Translations under genes and position numbers: made by a program
Notes under the pieces: model-generated
What the model was told of the DNA's origin: nothing
What the model saw: only the letters and a program-made list of their open reading frames with translations
Databases searched by the model: none
Part shown: one piece after another, positions 34,280-41,741 of the stretch
Numbering within the stretch: position 1 is the first letter of the stretch
Layout: every line of letters begins with the position of its first letter
From: Sphingopyxis sp. DBS4
Lineage (GTDB): Bacteria; Pseudomonadota; Alphaproteobacteria; Sphingomonadales; Sphingomonadaceae
Reading direction: 5' to 3'
Assembly (NCBI RefSeq): GCF_024628865.1
Contig: NZ_CP102384.1
Location: 4,041,001 to 4,105,000 of the forward strand
DNA length: 64,000 nucleotides

Positions 34280-34331
34280 CCAACCCATGGATCGAACGAC
34301 ACGCCGGCGTGTCGTTCGATCCATGGGTTGG
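34280..34331. repeat. 52-bp perfect palindrome
   Basis: Two 26-base arms (34280-34305 and 34306-34331) are exact reverse complements with no spacer, centred between the AraC-type gene and the DUF6326 gene. The outer ends read CCAACCCATGG and CCATGGGTTGG and the centre reads ACGCCGGCGT. It could extrude a cruciform, act as a large operator, or be a sequencing or assembly artefact. Confidence 0.9.
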
Positions 34332-34359
34332 TGCCGCTCAACGAAATATGCCCCCATAC

Positions 34360-34779
34360 ATGAAGAGATTTCAAGACAGTCCCGTCCCGACACGGCTCAA
34401 GTTGTCCGCCCTCTGGACGGCGACAATGTTCTGCTACGTATATGGTGACTATTTCGGGCTTTACGTCCCGAACAAGCTGGCGTCGGTAGCGCAGGGAAGC
34501 ATGGGGCCGCTTGGTCCGGCCACTCCCGGAATACTCGTCGCCGTTTCCATGATGATGGCGGTTCCCAGCCTGCTCATCGCGGCCACATTGCTTGTCCCCG
34601 CAGTCGTATGTCGGTGGAGCAACATCACATTCGGGGTTCTCTACACGGCCATCATTGCGATCAGCATGCCTGGCGCGAAGCCGTTTTACATCACTCTGGC
34701 CATCATCGAGATGCTCCTGACCGCTTCGATCGTGCTTGTAGCCTGGGCCTGGGCGACAATCGAAGGAGATGGGAAATGA
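34360..34779 (+). CDS. DUF6326-like small membrane protein
   Basis: A 139-residue protein from MKRFQDSPVPTRLKLSALW. Four hydrophobic helices include LSALWTATMFCYVYGDYFGL, LVAVSMMMAVPSLLIAATLL and ITLAIIEMLLTASIVLVAWA; the FCYVYGDYFGLY segment and overall plan resemble DUF6326 proteins. A good ribosome site is lacking, and a GTG at 34309 within the palindrome is an alternative start. Its TGA overlaps the next gene's ATG, so the two membrane proteins are probably made together. Confidence 0.72.
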   Translation: MKRFQDSPVPTRLKLSALWTATMFCYVYGDYFGLYVPNKLASVAQGSMGPLGPATPGILVAVSMMMAVPSLLIAATLLVPAVVCRWSNITFGVLYTAIIAISMPGAKPFYITLAIIEMLLTASIVLVAWAWATIEGDGK

Positions 34780-35447
34780 TGACGGACGCCAAACATGCCC
34801 GGCTCGCAGGCCTGACATATCTCGGAACGATCGTCTGCGGGGTCTATGCGGAAGTGTTCGTGCGAGGCGCGCTGTTTGTGCGCGGCGATGCCGTCGCGAC
34901 CGCGCAGGCCGTATTCGCATCCGAGACGCTGTTCCGCTTCGGTCTCATTGCGGATCTTGCGATGCTGGCCTGCTACATCGTTGTCACCATTCTCCTTTAC
35001 GGCCTTTTCCGCAAAGGCTCGCCATACCTTCGCGCGACAGCCGCGGCTTTCAGCCTGATCGGCATCGCGGTTCTCGCGTGCGACACGCTGCTTTTAGCGA
35101 TGGTTTTGCGGCTACGCGATCTGGCTCAGCCTACCTCATCACTCGCTGAAACGGCGTATCTGCTCCTTCGTGTCCATGGCGATGGCTACAAGATCAGCCT
35201 CGTCTTCTTCGGCGCGTATTGTTTGCTGCTGAGCTGGCTGATCTGGCGTGAGCGCGTCATCCCAATGGCGGTGGGCATCATGGTGGCTGCGGCTGGCGCG
35301 TGCAACGTCATCAATAGCCTAGCGTGGCTCGGAGCGCCGGAATGGGCGGTACGCCTTCCGCAAAATTTTACGATGCCGACCCTGCTGGGTGAACTTGCCC
35401 TGGCGCTCTGGCTGCTGGTTTTCGGGATACGCAAGGTCGAGGCGTAG
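34776..35447 (+). CDS. DUF4386 membrane protein
   Basis: A 223-residue inner-membrane protein starting MMTDAKHARLAGLTYLGTIV. Six hydrophobic helices are visible, with the pattern seen in DUF4386 proteins (ARLAGLTYLGTIVCGVYAE near the start; FGAYCLLLSWLIWR and LLGELALALWLLVFGI near the end). GGAGATGGGAA lies just ahead of the ATG. Function is unknown. Pairing with a DUF6326-like gene next to a membrane AraC-type regulator suggests a small envelope-stress or lipid-related unit, as an inference. Confidence 0.83.
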   Translation: MMTDAKHARLAGLTYLGTIVCGVYAEVFVRGALFVRGDAVATAQAVFASETLFRFGLIADLAMLACYIVVTILLYGLFRKGSPYLRATAAAFSLIGIAVLACDTLLLAMVLRLRDLAQPTSSLAETAYLLLRVHGDGYKISLVFFGAYCLLLSWLIWRERVIPMAVGIMVAAAGACNVINSLAWLGAPEWAVRLPQNFTMPTLLGELALALWLLVFGIRKVEA

Positions 35448-35555
35448 ATTGCCGATGCTGGAATTTGCCTCTTCAGCACCAAAGTCGGCGCGCTCCCATG
35501 CCGACCTGAATTGTACCGGACATCCGTCCACGCCTTGCTTTCGCGAGTCTGGCTT

Positions 35556-36005
35556 ATGAACGCCATCGGCAAGTCGGGCCAATTCGAGGAGGCAGGAAGC
35601 TCAAAATCCGACCAGTACCGATCGGACTCGTCAAGATGCCGATCCGAACGGAAATCAAGACTCTTCGTTCTGGTAGCGGATGATGAGCACGCGATTTCGC
35701 GTATCAAGGAGCTGGCATCCACCTGCATCGAAATCGAGGGTCCCGCCAGCGAGAAAGACCCGGGTGGCCCATGGTTGCTCGACCTCCCAAGGGCCGCCAC
35801 CTTGCGGGATCGACTGACTCAGCGGCAGTTCGAGATTGCACTAGGCGCCATCCGCGGCCTTTCGAACAAGGACATCGGCCGCGAACTCGGCATTTCCCAT
35901 TTCACCGTCCGCAATCACCTGTCGCAGGTATTGTTGATCTTGGGGCTTTCGTGCCGGCAGGAACTCGGCGAGTTCCTGCGCGCACACCTACTTTGCTTGG
36001 CGTAG
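35556..36005 (+). CDS. LuxR-type HTH protein (first paralogue)
   Basis: A 149-residue protein from MNAIGKSGQFEEAG; a TTG at 35511 is an alternative start. The C-terminal GerE-type HTH is clear (LTQRQFEIALGAIRGLSNKD, IGRELGISHFTVRNHLSQVL). The N-terminal part (SRLFVLVADDEHAISRIKEL) is short and matches neither a receiver nor an acyl-homoserine-lactone domain. It is clearly related to the protein at 38740-39276 (shared GLSNKxIGRxL and LSHFTxRNHxSQ). A half copy of the island palindrome (GTACCGGACA, 35513-35522) lies just upstream, so this is one candidate regulator of the island. Confidence 0.85.
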   Translation: MNAIGKSGQFEEAGSSKSDQYRSDSSRCRSERKSRLFVLVADDEHAISRIKELASTCIEIEGPASEKDPGGPWLLDLPRAATLRDRLTQRQFEIALGAIRGLSNKDIGRELGISHFTVRNHLSQVLLILGLSCRQELGEFLRAHLLCLA

Positions 36006-36422
36006 CGGTTCCATGGGCTGCACCACATAGCGCGCCCAAACATAGCGCCACGGCATGAAGATATAGGCCAAAACGATCCCGATACAGTCGTTGAAAAGAC
36101 TCTCGATATCGGACGTCCATTTGCCCGCCAGCCAGGCGCGGAATGCAATCAATACGAGCCAGATGGTCTTCCAGGTGACTTCGTAAATCATGAGAGGCAA
36201 CATCTGGACGGGATAGCGGACCCCAAGCAAGCTCAAGAGCGCCAGAGCGGCCAGCATCGATCGCGAAAGAGTTTGGGGAACCGGCACGTCCGCAGATGCG
36301 AACAGGAGATTGCGCCACACGAAGTATCCCATGAAACTGGCCATCAGTAGGAACACGAGACGAATGCAATGAATTCGCCATGTCGCAATGGGCGGAAAGG
36401 TAGGGACTTGTTCGTTATGCAT
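35988..36422 (-). CDS. Four-helix membrane protein, unknown function
   Basis: A 144-residue protein from MHNEQVPTFPPIATWRIHCI. Hydrophobic segments include RLVFLLMASFMGYFVWRNLL, LSRSMLAALALLSLLGVRY, MIYEVTWKTIWLVLIAF and IGIVLAYIFMPWRYVWARYV. Proteins of this plan (a YPVQMLPL motif between helices) are common in sphingomonads and other Gram-negatives, but I know of no function. Its 3' end overlaps the end of the convergent LuxR-type gene by 18 bases. Confidence 0.75.
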   Translation of the reverse strand: MHNEQVPTFPPIATWRIHCIRLVFLLMASFMGYFVWRNLLFASADVPVPQTLSRSMLAALALLSLLGVRYPVQMLPLMIYEVTWKTIWLVLIAFRAWLAGKWTSDIESLFNDCIGIVLAYIFMPWRYVWARYVVQPMEPLRQAK

Positions 36423-36534
36423 GATGTTGGTTGTCCTCAATGTCTTCAAACGCGATGAATTAGCCGCGTACTGCCAGCGCTAACGCAAGCTTCTGCACGC
36501 AATAGGCGTTATGAAGCGCAACGTGGCAGGTCAG

Positions 36535-36563
36535 TCTTGCCGGTTTGGAAATCGGCAATGTTT
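36535..36563 (+). repeat. Direct repeat, left copy, flanking the hydrolase gene
   Basis: A 29-base sequence beginning TCTTGCCGGTTTGGAAATCG recurs with two changes at 37601-37629 in the same orientation. The two copies bracket the hydrolase gene at 36592-37509. Confidence 0.75.
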
Positions 36564-36591
36564 CTTGCCACAGCTTGTGAGGCCACGTGCC

Positions 36592-37509
36592 CTATTGAGC
36601 TGGATTGTCGGCAACGAACCGCAGAATCTCGGCGTGGATCAGCTCGACATCCTCCAACTCGGGGAAATGCCCGAGGTCGTCATGCTCCACGATTCGGCTG
36701 GCTGGATGATCGCATAACCAAAGACTTGATTGCCGGTCGGTATGACGATGCGAGCCGTCGCTGTTACCCCAAATGGCCAAGGTCGGCTGTGCCACGCGCG
36801 CCAGCGATGGTTCCTTGTCCGGCAGATAGTTCTGAAACGCGGTCGCCATCGCCCAAGCGGCGCCATGGTCGAGCGCATCGGTTGCGCAAGCGCAGAACCT
36901 CGGCACACAGTCCTCCCGTCCAACGGCGAGCTCAAGCCAGCGCGGAGCTCTTGAACGCGCCAGCCTTCTCATCGCGATCTGTCCGAGAAATGGCTTCGCC
37001 AGCACATTCTTCGGATCGCGCGCCTTCTTCCAGCGTATTTCTTCAGCCCAACTCGGCGTCTGGATCTGGATCAGGTGCGATACGAGCGCGGGATACCGGG
37101 CGGCAATGTCGAGCGCGCCAAGGCCCGCCACGCAAGAGAAAGCGAGCAAGGCCGGTTCCCCCGCGATCAGATCAACGAACGCCGCAAGCGAGTCATTGGC
37201 TTGAAGGAAACGAAAGTCCTGCCAGAATCCAGGAACAGAAAAGCCCATCGCCGGCAGCTCGAATACGATAATCCGGAAGTCCTTACTATAAACTCGCAGT
37301 AGTTGATCATAGGCTTCGAGCGTGATCGGCGGATCGGCTGCAAAGATGATCGGACGTCCTTCTCCAGCCTCCCGATATCGGAACGTCACGCCACTCGCTT
37401 TGGCGAAGCGGATGTCGCTGCGCGACCGGGCCGCCCACGCGTTACGGACGCTGTCCGCTTTCCTGTCGGCACCCATCGTGTCCAGACGAGACGCCAACCA
37501 TTTCAGCAT
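36592..37509 (-). CDS. Alpha/beta-hydrolase with atypical nucleophile elbow
   Basis: A 305-residue alpha/beta-hydrolase from MLKWLASRLDTMGADRKADS; longer starts to 37566 are possible. FRYREAGEGRPIIFA and FRIIVFELPAMGFS match the early strands, WGNSDGSHRH supplies the probable acidic residue and DLGHFPEL the His. The elbow reads AFSCVAG instead of the usual G-x-S-x-G, with Ser still in place and Ala-Phe ahead of it. The substrate is unknown. It sits between two copies of a 29-base direct repeat, suggesting independent acquisition. Confidence 0.85.
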   Translation of the reverse strand: MLKWLASRLDTMGADRKADSVRNAWAARSRSDIRFAKASGVTFRYREAGEGRPIIFAADPPITLEAYDQLLRVYSKDFRIIVFELPAMGFSVPGFWQDFRFLQANDSLAAFVDLIAGEPALLAFSCVAGLGALDIAARYPALVSHLIQIQTPSWAEEIRWKKARDPKNVLAKPFLGQIAMRRLARSRAPRWLELAVGREDCVPRFCACATDALDHGAAWAMATAFQNYLPDKEPSLARVAQPTLAIWGNSDGSHRHTDRQSSLWLCDHPASRIVEHDDLGHFPELEDVELIHAEILRFVADNPAQ

Positions 37510-37600
37510 CTCGGATCTTTCAAGCCTGCCACGATATTCTCCCGAGTCAGCGTGCTCATCGTGCACTCAGCAGTCTAGAGGCGCGACTATGACTGCTCCG

Positions 37601-37629
37601 TCTTGCCAGTTTGGAAATCGGCGATGTTT
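37601..37629 (+). repeat. Direct repeat, right copy
   Basis: Second copy of the repeat at 36535-36563, beginning TCTTGCCAGTTTGGAAATCG; 27 of 29 bases agree. It lies between the hydrolase gene and the LytTR regulator gene. Confidence 0.75.
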
Positions 37630-37756
37630 TTCGCGGCGAACCCGTCAATCGCTGTCTGTCACGGCGGAGAGGGGCGAGATCGAGTCTGGAACGCTTTGAT
37701 GGATTGGCATTCGGAATGGCTGAACGACCAGACTTCCGGCTGGTACGCTTCGGTTC

Positions 37757-38530
37757 TCAACCAATTAGCCGGGCACGAACGGTCGAAGTATATGTGCGAC
37801 CAACGCGCACCTCGGTGCCATCGGAAAGCACGACGATTAACGCTCCGAAGGGTGCCGGTTTCACGCGAACTATTGCAGCGACCCGGACGATAGCACTGCG
37901 ATGGATTCGCATAAACTCGTCGATATCCAGGCGGCGTTCAAGCGAGGCCAGATTAGCCTGATAGAGATAGCCGGCATCCTGAACGTGAAGCCGGACGTAA
38001 TCCCGCTCAGCTTCGAACCACAGAATGTTTTCTGGCGCGAGCCGGAGAAACTCGCCATGCGCCTTGACCCAGAAGTCGCGCGACCGTCTTTCGTTGCTGT
38101 TCAGGGCTTGCTTCAGCGACGCTACGGTTTCCTGCAACTCCGCGATCCGATCTGTCTGCGAACTCGACTTCACGGAATCCCGTGCGCGCGCCATCGCCGT
38201 TGCAAAGCGTCCGGGCTCGATTGGCTTGGTGACGTAATCGACGGCATTGGTTTCGAATGCGCGCAAGGCATGGTGATCAAATGCCGTGACGAACACTACA
38301 GCCGGTGGAGTCTCGGCGAGGCGTTCCAGCACTTCGAAGCCGGTGCCTCCTGGCATTTGTATGTCTAGCAGAAGGATGTCGGGCCGTTGCTCTTCAGCTT
38401 GCTGGCAGGCCTGCTCTACATTGCCTGCTTCCTCAATTCGCTCCACCCAGTCCATCTTGGCGAGCAGGCGGACTAGCCTTCGGCGGGCGAGAGGCTCGTC
38501 ATCGACAACCAGAACGGACATTCCCGTCAT
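37757..38530 (-). CDS. LytTR-family response regulator
   Basis: A 257-residue regulator from MTGMSVLVVDDEPLARRRL. The receiver domain has DDE at residues 10-12, the phospho-accepting Asp near 56 (LLLDIQMPGG), and VTAFDHHALRAFE followed by DYVTKP. A coiled linker (RIAELQETVASLKQAL) joins it to a LytTR DNA-binding domain (EFLRLAPENILWFEAERDYVRLH, MRIHRSAIVRVAAI). The nearest fitting partner is the LytS-type kinase at 26718, far away on the other strand. It is a leading candidate for control of the palindrome regulon, although LytTR proteins usually bind direct repeats. Confidence 0.93.
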   Translation of the reverse strand: MTGMSVLVVDDEPLARRRLVRLLAKMDWVERIEEAGNVEQACQQAEEQRPDILLLDIQMPGGTGFEVLERLAETPPAVVFVTAFDHHALRAFETNAVDYVTKPIEPGRFATAMARARDSVKSSSQTDRIAELQETVASLKQALNSNERRSRDFWVKAHGEFLRLAPENILWFEAERDYVRLHVQDAGYLYQANLASLERRLDIDEFMRIHRSAIVRVAAIVRVKPAPFGALIVVLSDGTEVRVGRTYTSTVRARLIG

Positions 38531-38739
38531 ATGGCGCTCAAGGGCGGGACGATCCCGCGAACTCTGCTTGTGTTTCGGCAATTTCTCAAAGCCACTTCCC
38601 CGTTTTCAATAGATCCCGTCAGCCTTTCGTCTGCCAGAAATAGCCATTCGTAGATTTGTTTGGCCATTGAGCCACCTTCGTGATGCCGCTCGTCATTTCA
38701 TGCATACGAACTGCGCTGCGCGGGATTTACGTTCGCTGC

Positions 38740-39276
38740 ATGAATATAAGGGAATCCACTTTCAGAAGATCTCTCCGAAACGTCCAGCATCGACCACATC
38801 GGCTGCGCAGGTGTGGCCCGCAACAGTGCGGCCTCAAGGCCGTACCTGTGTCGCGGACAAAAATACCATCGGGTCAAATCACCCTGAAATTGACGGTGGA
38901 GGGCGCTGATGTGAGCTTTCTGGACGCCCTGCGCTCGGCTCTTCCCGAAATCCGAGCTGTGCTGCCCGATGGACATCGATTTGATGTCACGTTCATTGAC
39001 GCTTCTGCTGCAATGACGGAGATCGGCGGTTGGTGCAGTCCGCCCGAACGGTGCCGCGAGCTGACCCCAAGGCAGCAAGAGATTCTCGATCTGTTGGCAA
39101 CGGGTCTTTCGAACAAGGAGATCGGTCGCAAGCTCGCTTTGTCCCACTTCACCATTCGCAACCACATTTCGCAGATCATGCGCCTGCTTGACGTATCGAA
39201 CCGTCAGGAAGCGGTGGCAGCACTGGCTCTGTTCAAACATCAACCCTCTTCCGACATAGAAACTGCGCAAGTCTAG
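38740..39276 (+). CDS. LuxR-type HTH protein (second paralogue)
   Basis: A 178-residue protein from MNIRESTFRRSLRNVQHRPH; the frame is open back to 38680. The C-terminal GerE HTH reads LTPRQQEILDLLATGLSNKE, then IGRKLALSHFTIRNHISQIM. The N-terminal half (EGADVSFLDALRSALPEIRA, FDVTFIDASAAM) is not a recognisable receiver or autoinducer domain. It is paralogous to the protein at 35556-36005. Both flank the LytTR gene, giving three DNA-binding regulators within 4 kb. Confidence 0.85.
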   Translation: MNIRESTFRRSLRNVQHRPHRLRRCGPQQCGLKAVPVSRTKIPSGQITLKLTVEGADVSFLDALRSALPEIRAVLPDGHRFDVTFIDASAAMTEIGGWCSPPERCRELTPRQQEILDLLATGLSNKEIGRKLALSHFTIRNHISQIMRLLDVSNRQEAVAALALFKHQPSSDIETAQV

Positions 39277-39336
39277 CAATAAGGTCGTGGGAGGGCAGAA
39301 TTGCGTTTCTATGCCGGCTTGTCAGCAGGGGGCGCA

Positions 39337-39346
39337 GAACCGGTAC
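39337..39346. promoter_or_regulatory. Palindrome copy GAACCGGTAC
   Basis: One mismatch from the consensus. It ends 28 bases before the start at 39375, closer than the typical 67-72. Confidence 0.55.
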
Positions 39347-39374
39347 ATCGACGAATGCGGAGCCAGAGAACGAA

Positions 39375-39725
39375 ATGAAGTTGTGGGTCACTTGGTCGGC
39401 ATTCTGCCTCTTGGTGCTCGCCGGGCTCGCCTTTCTGGTCCCTGACCTCAGGGGCTGGACGCCGTCGGATTTGACCGATCCCGCGGCGGGCGTTGCCCCT
39501 ACTGGCAGAGGTGGCCCGGCATTTTCCGTGAACGAATGCCTGCCTGGTTCCGTGTCACCGCACGAACTCCCGGACACCGAAGATGGTGCGGGTTCGGCCA
39601 CCATGACGGTGATCACTTGCCGCAGCAAGTCGAGCGCATTCGCGTTCGGGATGATCTGGCTGCTCTTGAGCGGCAGCTATCTTGTCGTCCACAGACGAAG
39701 GATGAAAGCTTCCAAGGCGAAATAA
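39375..39725 (+). CDS. Two-helix membrane protein, unknown function
   Basis: A 116-residue protein starting MKLWVTWSAFCLLVLAGLAF. A first helix at about residues 5-24 and a second near residues 86-104 (AFAFGMIWLLLSGSYLVV) enclose an exported loop with two cysteines (NECLPGS, ITCRSK), probably disulfide-bonded. A short basic tail ends RRRMKASKAK. No family recognised. It is the first of three plus-strand genes at the right end of the island. Confidence 0.72.
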   Translation: MKLWVTWSAFCLLVLAGLAFLVPDLRGWTPSDLTDPAAGVAPTGRGGPAFSVNECLPGSVSPHELPDTEDGAGSATMTVITCRSKSSAFAFGMIWLLLSGSYLVVHRRRMKASKAK

Positions 39726-39741
39726 TCAGCATCATTCCGAT

Positions 39742-39751
39742 GCACTGGTAC
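39742..39751. promoter_or_regulatory. Palindrome-like copy GCACTGGTAC
   Basis: Two mismatches from the consensus, 48 bases before the DUF4189 start at 39800. Confidence 0.5.
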
Positions 39752-39799
39752 GCGATGCCGGTTGCCCCCGCGCCATGTTTTCTGCCTTAGAATGTCGAT

Positions 39800-40183
39800 A
39801 TGAAATGGATCCCATTGATCTTGCTTGCAGGTATGTCGGCGTCAGGCGCGGCGGCATCCGAACAAAACGAAACACGCTGGGGGGCGATCGCACTTGGTGG
39901 TGACGGATTCGGCGCCACACGCGGCAGGGCGAGCGAAGATGCTGCCGTATCAGGCGCGATGCGACAGTGCGAGGAAAGCGGCGGAGCTGGCGAGTGTCGT
40001 ATCCGTCTTACTTATCGAAACCAATGCGCCGCCTATGCAACGGGCGATGATCGACAGGTCGGCATCGCCTATGCGGCGAGTCTTGCAGCAGCCAGCAGGT
40101 TGGCGCTGCGCAGTTGCAGCGAGACGGCACGGCACTGCCAGATCCAGTACGCCGCGTGCAGCACCCCATCGTCATTCAACTGA
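39800..40183 (+). CDS. DUF4189 secreted protein, copy 5
   Basis: A 127-residue protein starting MKWIPLILLAGMSASGAAAS, a short signal peptide. The mature protein is little more than the domain: RWGAIALGGDGFGATRGRAS, YRNQCAAYATGD and CQIQYAACS, with cysteines in the usual places (QCEES, ECRIRL, SCSET). It lacks the N-terminal CPxGY/GGG module of copies 1, 3 and 4, so it is the minimal version. A palindrome-like site lies upstream. Confidence 0.86.
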   Translation: MKWIPLILLAGMSASGAAASEQNETRWGAIALGGDGFGATRGRASEDAAVSGAMRQCEESGGAGECRIRLTYRNQCAAYATGDDRQVGIAYAASLAAASRLALRSCSETARHCQIQYAACSTPSSFN

Positions 40184-40299
40184 CCTGCGCCGGCACGCGG
40201 TGCACAGTATGAGTTTAGCCGATAAGGCGCCGAGCGCTGCGAAAAGCGAAGAAGAACGCCCCACCTAGGTTCGGCGCGTGCTCCAGCAGCGAGGTATCC

Positions 40300-40992
40300 G
40301 TGAACCCTTTCCCCGTCATTCTCGCATCGGGCGATGTGAACGACGACATTTCGGGAATCATGGGCGCTTTTGCGATCTATGTGACTGATATCGTCCGCGG
40401 AGGCATCGCACGCAGCGCGCTGCCGCGTGATTTTTTCGACCTCTATGCGCTGGACTATTATTACTCGCAGGTGTGCAATGGCGGACACTGCCAATTTATA
40501 GGCAATTCCGGTGGAATGCTGGACGCCAATGTGGATCACGCGCTGCGCGGCAGCGAGATGCTGGCCATGCCGGAACTCGGGCGATTGCTGACGGAATGCC
40601 GCGACTGGAGCGATGCCAATCCAGAGGAACGCGACAAGCTGGCGGAATGGGAGCTCTGGCCTGAGGCGCTTAAACGCCTGGATGACCGCTTCTTCGATGA
40701 TGACTTCATGGAGTTCGATGTTCCGGGCTATTCCGCGTACGTCGCATGCCAATCCGAATGCGTGCGAGCATGGATCGAGAATGCGACCACGCGAACCAGC
40801 TTTCGCTCGCGCAACAAGTATAGTCTGGCCGCCGGTGCGTGGCTGGTCGGATACCCGGGAACGCGGATACTGCCGCGCAAGGAAGCAGTGGCGGCGACCG
40901 AAACGGTCATACGCGCCTGCTCGCGACCGTCTTGGCGACCGGATCGTATCGCCCGTCATCTTGCTGCCCGGTTCACGATGATGGGCTGGTAG
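40300..40992 (+). CDS. DMP19/DUF4375-like protein
   Basis: A 230-residue protein with a GTG start and no signal peptide, so cytosolic. The segment YYYSQVCNGGHCQFIGNSGG matches the NGG...Q(Y/F)...NS pattern of the DMP19/DUF4375 group. It is rich in Asp and Glu (RLDDRFFDDDFMEFDVPG). DMP19 itself is a Neisseria DNA mimic that opposes a repressor; whether this protein acts like that is unknown. Four cysteines, two in the motif, are unusual for the family. It is convergent with the lipoprotein gene ending at 41016. Confidence 0.7.
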   Translation: MNPFPVILASGDVNDDISGIMGAFAIYVTDIVRGGIARSALPRDFFDLYALDYYYSQVCNGGHCQFIGNSGGMLDANVDHALRGSEMLAMPELGRLLTECRDWSDANPEERDKLAEWELWPEALKRLDDRFFDDDFMEFDVPGYSAYVACQSECVRAWIENATTRTSFRSRNKYSLAAGAWLVGYPGTRILPRKEAVAATETVIRACSRPSWRPDRIARHLAARFTMMGW

Positions 40993-41015
40993 CGCAGGTG
41001 TCAGCCGAGATTTCG

Positions 41016-41669
41016 TCAATCTTCACCAGCTCTAACAATGACCTTGAGTGAAAACTGCGCTTTGCCGTCAGGATAGAAACCGGCGCGCTCGCCGAAGATG
41101 ACTGGAAGGTGCTCGGCCCCGGATGTGTAGTCGGTGACGAGATACTGCAATACTAGGTCTTTACCGGTGAGAATCTCGTCGGCCGAAACGCTTGCAACGA
41201 AGCGCGCTCGCTGGGAAGCAAATGGCAGCGACACGCTTTGGAGCGCCCAGTGACATGGGCCGAGGCCGAAATAGTCCTCGTCAATCAACGCATCCTTCGG
41301 CACGTCCACAATCAGCGCCCCGTCTGAGGCGAGCGAGACAGGGGTTGGCAGGCCGTACTGGGGAGGCAGACGCACGCCCCCCCAAGCTCGCCCATAATCC
41401 ATAGGGACGCATTCGCGATTCTGGATCTCGAAATGGAGCTCTGCACCGGACAGTCGAACCGCTCCGGGTAGGCCGGAAAAGCGGAACTCCAAAGCCTTGC
41501 CGCGATGTGCTGCCGGATTCGCCTTCACTTCGATAGGGCGGAGCGCCTTTGATGGGTCCAAGTGACATGCCTGCAGGAAGCCAAACAGCGCCACCGCCAC
41601 GACGACGGTCTGAGCTACATAGCCCCTCGGCCGCGTCGGGCCGGTCAGGTCGTGTTGCATGCGAAACAT
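41016..41669 (-). CDS. Lipoprotein, unknown function
   Basis: A 217-residue protein from MFRMQHDLTG (ATG three codons later also possible). The leader YVAQTVVVAVALFGFLQAC ends in a lipobox-like LQAC, so lipid anchoring is likely. The mature part is beta-rich (KALEFRFSGLPGAVRLSGAE, LHFEIQNRECVPMDYG). The start lies 72 bases from the palindrome at 41742, the rightmost copy, which supports both the start and membership in the island. Confidence 0.75.
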   Translation of the reverse strand: MFRMQHDLTGPTRPRGYVAQTVVVAVALFGFLQACHLDPSKALRPIEVKANPAAHRGKALEFRFSGLPGAVRLSGAELHFEIQNRECVPMDYGRAWGGVRLPPQYGLPTPVSLASDGALIVDVPKDALIDEDYFGLGPCHWALQSVSLPFASQRARFVASVSADEILTGKDLVLQYLVTDYTSGAEHLPVIFGERAGFYPDGKAQFSLKVIVRAGED

Positions 41670-41741
41670 GAGCCGGTGATCAATGCCTTGATGGAATTCA
41701 TCATCCTGTTGGCTGGCCGGACATCCCGCAACAGTTCCCGC

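Noticed and set aside
34155..34920. A longer AraC-type protein starting near 34920
   Set aside because: It would be antisense to two coupled membrane-protein genes and would run through the palindrome; only a modest GTG extension to 34302 remains possible.
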